In this document: piece by piece, positions 5,769 to 7,021 of the stretch
Layout: each line of letters opens with the position of its first letter
Numbering within the stretch: position 1 is the stretch's first letter
From: DATHBP01 sp035296085
GTDB taxonomy: Bacteria > Actinomycetota > Actinomycetes > Propionibacteriales > Nocardioidaceae
Length of the DNA stretch: 7,021 bases
Assembly: GCA_035296085.1 (NCBI GenBank)
Contig: DATHBP010000049.1
Span: 1 to 7,021 of the forward strand
Direction: 5' to 3'
Program-made: the position numbers and the translations under genes
The notes under the pieces: model-generated
The model's database searches: none
Seen by the model: the letters and a program-made list of their open reading frames with translations, nothing else
What the model was told of the DNA's origin: nothing

Positions 5769-6845
5769 GTGAGCAGCCCCACCAGCGACGAGCCGGTCAC
5801 CAGCTACGCCGCCGCCGGAGTATCCGTCGAAGCCGGCGACCGCGCCGTCGACCTGATGAAGGTCTGGGTCGAGAAGACCCGCCGGCCCGAGGTGCGCGGT
5901 GCCATCGGCGGGTTCGCGGGTCTCTTCGACGCCACCGCGCTCAAGCGGTACGCCGCACCGCTGCTCGCCACCTCCGCCGACGGCGTCGGCACGAAGGTCG
6001 TAGTCGCCTCGCGGATGGACCGCCACGACACGATCGGCATCGACCTGGTCGGGATGCTCGCCGACGACCTTGTCGTGTGCGGCGCCGAGCCGCTGTTCCT
6101 CACCGACTACATCGCCTGCGGACGCGTAGTGCCGGAGCGGATCGCGGCCATCGTCAAGGGCGTCGCCGAGGGGTGCGTCCTTGCCGGCTGCGCCCTGCTG
6201 GGCGGTGAGACGGCAGAGCATCCTGGGCTGCTGGAGCCCGACGCCTACGACCTGGCCGGCTCGACGACCGGCGTCGTCGACGCTGCCCGGCTGCTCGGTC
6301 CCGGGCTCGTCGAGCCGGGTGACGCCGTCGTGGCGATGGCATCGAGCGGGCTGCACTCCAACGGCTACTCGCTGGTGCGGCGGGTGTTCGACTCGGCCGG
6401 CTGGGCTCTGGACCGCGACGTCCCCGAGCTGGGCCGCACGCTGGGCGAGGAGCTGCTCGAGCCGACGACGATCTACGCGAAAGCCTGCCTGCGGGTGGCC
6501 AACGAGACAGCGACCCATGCGATGGCCCACATCACCGGGGGCGGGCTGGCCGCCAACCTCGCCAGGTCGCTGCCTACCGGCGTCACTGCAAGCATTGACC
6601 GTTCCACCTGGGCGCCCCAGCCGGTGTTCGGCATCGTGGAGCAGCTGGGCGGCATCGCGCCAGCGGATCTCGAGGCGACCCTCAACATGGGCGTCGGCAT
6701 GGTTGCCCTCGTCAGCGCGGCCGACGCCGACAAGTCAGTGCGTGTCCTGGCCGACGCGGGCGTCCGGGCCTGGGTGTGCGGCCAGGTGAGCTCCGCGGCG
6801 TACCCGGAGGCACCCGCGGTCGAGCTGGTCTCGCACTACCGCTGA
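5769..6845 (+). CDS. purM: Phosphoribosylformylglycinamidine cyclo-ligase (AIR synthetase) PurM
   Basis: Cytosolic enzyme of the fifth step: FGAM + ATP gives aminoimidazole ribotide (AIR), ADP and Pi. The 358 residues carry the full set of PurM signatures: SYAAAGVSVEAGDRAV (12-27), GGFAGLF (47-53), TSADGVGTK (68-76), DLVGMLADDLVVCGAEPLF (92-110), LLGGETAEHPG (143-153), SSGLHSNGYSL (192-202), HITGGGLAANL (254-264) and NMGVGM (306-311). The length is typical of the family. The frame is open far upstream into purF, but the conserved N-terminus fixes the start at GTG 5769, 20 nt after the purF stop. Neither a Shine-Dalgarno nor a TAnnnT box is visible there, so translation probably depends on ribosomes finishing purF. 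A homodimer related to the PurL halves is expected from the family. Confidence 0.97.
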   Translation: MSSPTSDEPVTSYAAAGVSVEAGDRAVDLMKVWVEKTRRPEVRGAIGGFAGLFDATALKRYAAPLLATSADGVGTKVVVASRMDRHDTIGIDLVGMLADDLVVCGAEPLFLTDYIACGRVVPERIAAIVKGVAEGCVLAGCALLGGETAEHPGLLEPDAYDLAGSTTGVVDAARLLGPGLVEPGDAVVAMASSGLHSNGYSLVRRVFDSAGWALDRDVPELGRTLGEELLEPTTIYAKACLRVANETATHAMAHITGGGLAANLARSLPTGVTASIDRSTWAPQPVFGIVEQLGGIAPADLEATLNMGVGMVALVSAADADKSVRVLADAGVRAWVCGQVSSAAYPEAPAVELVSHYR

Positions 6846-6868
6846 CCCAGCGAGTCGCTACGACGTGC

Positions 6869-6895
6869 GGGAACATCTCGGAGTTCGATACGGTT
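6869..6895 (+). promoter_or_regulatory. Candidate ECF (SigR/SigH-like) promoter before the DUF3073 gene
   Basis: GGGAAC (6869-6874) is followed by an 18-nt spacer and GTT (6893-6895, in the context CGGTTG). This resembles the GGGAAT/C-N18-GTT pattern recognised by the oxidative/thiol-stress sigma factors SigR of streptomycetes and SigH of mycobacteria. An overlapping TACGGT (6889-6894) fits the housekeeping TAnnnT box, so an ordinary sigma-70-type promoter in the same place is possible. The call rests on about nine matching bases. Confidence 0.3.
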
Positions 6896-6921
6896 GTCGT
6901 CACGACAAGACGACGACAGCC
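6892..6921. repeat. Hairpin between purM and the DUF3073 gene, with an embedded 15-nt palindrome
   Basis: GGTTGTCGTC (6892-6901) can pair with GACGACAGCC (6912-6921) over 10 bp with one G-T wobble, leaving a 10-nt loop. The first arm also forms an alternative exact palindrome, TTGTCGTCACGACAA (6894-6908, 7+1+7). No T-tract follows. Possible roles are a terminator for purF-purM, a structure in the leader of the downstream gene, or a DNA operator in the case of the palindrome. It sits 46 nt after the purM stop. Confidence 0.5.
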
Positions 6922-6957
6922 CGGTGCTGCACCACGAGGTGGCCCGGCCCAGTGTGC

Positions 6958-6964
6958 GAGGGGG
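6958..6964 (+). promoter_or_regulatory. Ribosome binding site of the DUF3073 gene
   Basis: GAGGGGG is a purine-rich Shine-Dalgarno-like site 8 nt before the ATG at 6973. It fixes that start and shows that this gene, unlike purF, has a leadered message. Confidence 0.6.
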
Positions 6965-6972
6965 TCGACCCG

Positions 6973-7021
6973 ATGGGGCGCGGCCGTGCCAAAGCCAAGC
7001 AGACAAAGGTCGCACGCGACC
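6973..7021 (+). CDS. DUF3073 family protein (N-terminus only, truncated by window edge)
   Basis: Only 16 complete codons are visible, MGRGRAKAKQTKVARD, before the window ends. This strongly basic, Gly/Arg/Lys-rich start is the hallmark N-terminus of the small actinobacterial DUF3073 proteins, which are commonly encoded just downstream of purM. The function is unknown. The basic start suggests nucleic acid or ribosome binding, but that is only inference. Start choice is supported by the Shine-Dalgarno 8 nt upstream. The 127-bp gap from purM, with its hairpin and promoter-like sequences, suggests the gene may be expressed separately from purF-purM. Confidence 0.85.
   Translation, partial: MGRGRAKAKQTKVARD

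Noticed and set aside
5604..6530. 308-codon open frame on the minus strand across the purF end and purM
   Set aside because: It is antisense to two unmistakable enzymes, its translation resembles no family, and long antisense frames are a by-product of high-GC codon bias.
1..7021. Mobile element, CRISPR, phage, defence or toxin-antitoxin system
   Set aside because: No transposase, integrase, regularly spaced repeats, nuclease or toxin motifs were seen on either strand. Gene content and base composition are uniform.

Overview
This window is a chromosomal segment from a high-GC Gram-positive bacterium, almost certainly an actinomycete (Actinomycetota). The reasons are the very high G+C with strong G/C bias at third codon positions, GTG starts, actinobacterial hallmark genes (a DUF3073 protein and a small bacterial 'sterol carrier family' protein next to the purine genes), and several apparent leaderless starts with a TAnnnT -10 box 6-7 nt before the start codon. 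I cannot name the genus from sequence alone.

Layout: 1-1740 holds the 3' three quarters of purL (FGAM synthase; the start lies outside the window). Facing it on the minus strand is a 127-residue SCP-like protein (1774-2157), convergent with purL. A 66-bp divergent intergenic region (2158-2223) separates it from a short GatB/YqeY-like protein on the plus strand (2224-2574). Next comes an M20-family metallodipeptidase (2595-3977). A 211-bp intergenic region (3978-4188) carries a perfect 11-bp inverted repeat and a leaderless-type promoter. It leads into purF (4189-5748) and, 20 nt downstream, purM (5769-6845). After a 127-bp intergenic region with a hairpin, a palindrome and a candidate ECF-sigma promoter, the first 16 codons of a DUF3073 gene (6973 onward) run off the end.

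Function: PurF, PurL and PurM catalyse steps 1, 4 and 5 of de novo IMP synthesis (PRPP to phosphoribosylamine, FGAR to FGAM, FGAM to AIR). PurL is of the small type and should need PurQ and PurS, which are not in the window. The SCP-like, YqeY-like and M20 genes have no evident catalytic link to purine synthesis. The SCP-like and DUF3073 genes are habitual neighbours of the purine genes in actinomycetes.

Novelty: all protein-coding content belongs to known families and looks like ordinary housekeeping chromosome. I see no mobile element, CRISPR, tRNA/rRNA, phage or defence system. The observations worth a second look are regulatory: the repeated leaderless-start geometry, the hairpin upstream of purF, and the control region in front of the DUF3073 gene.
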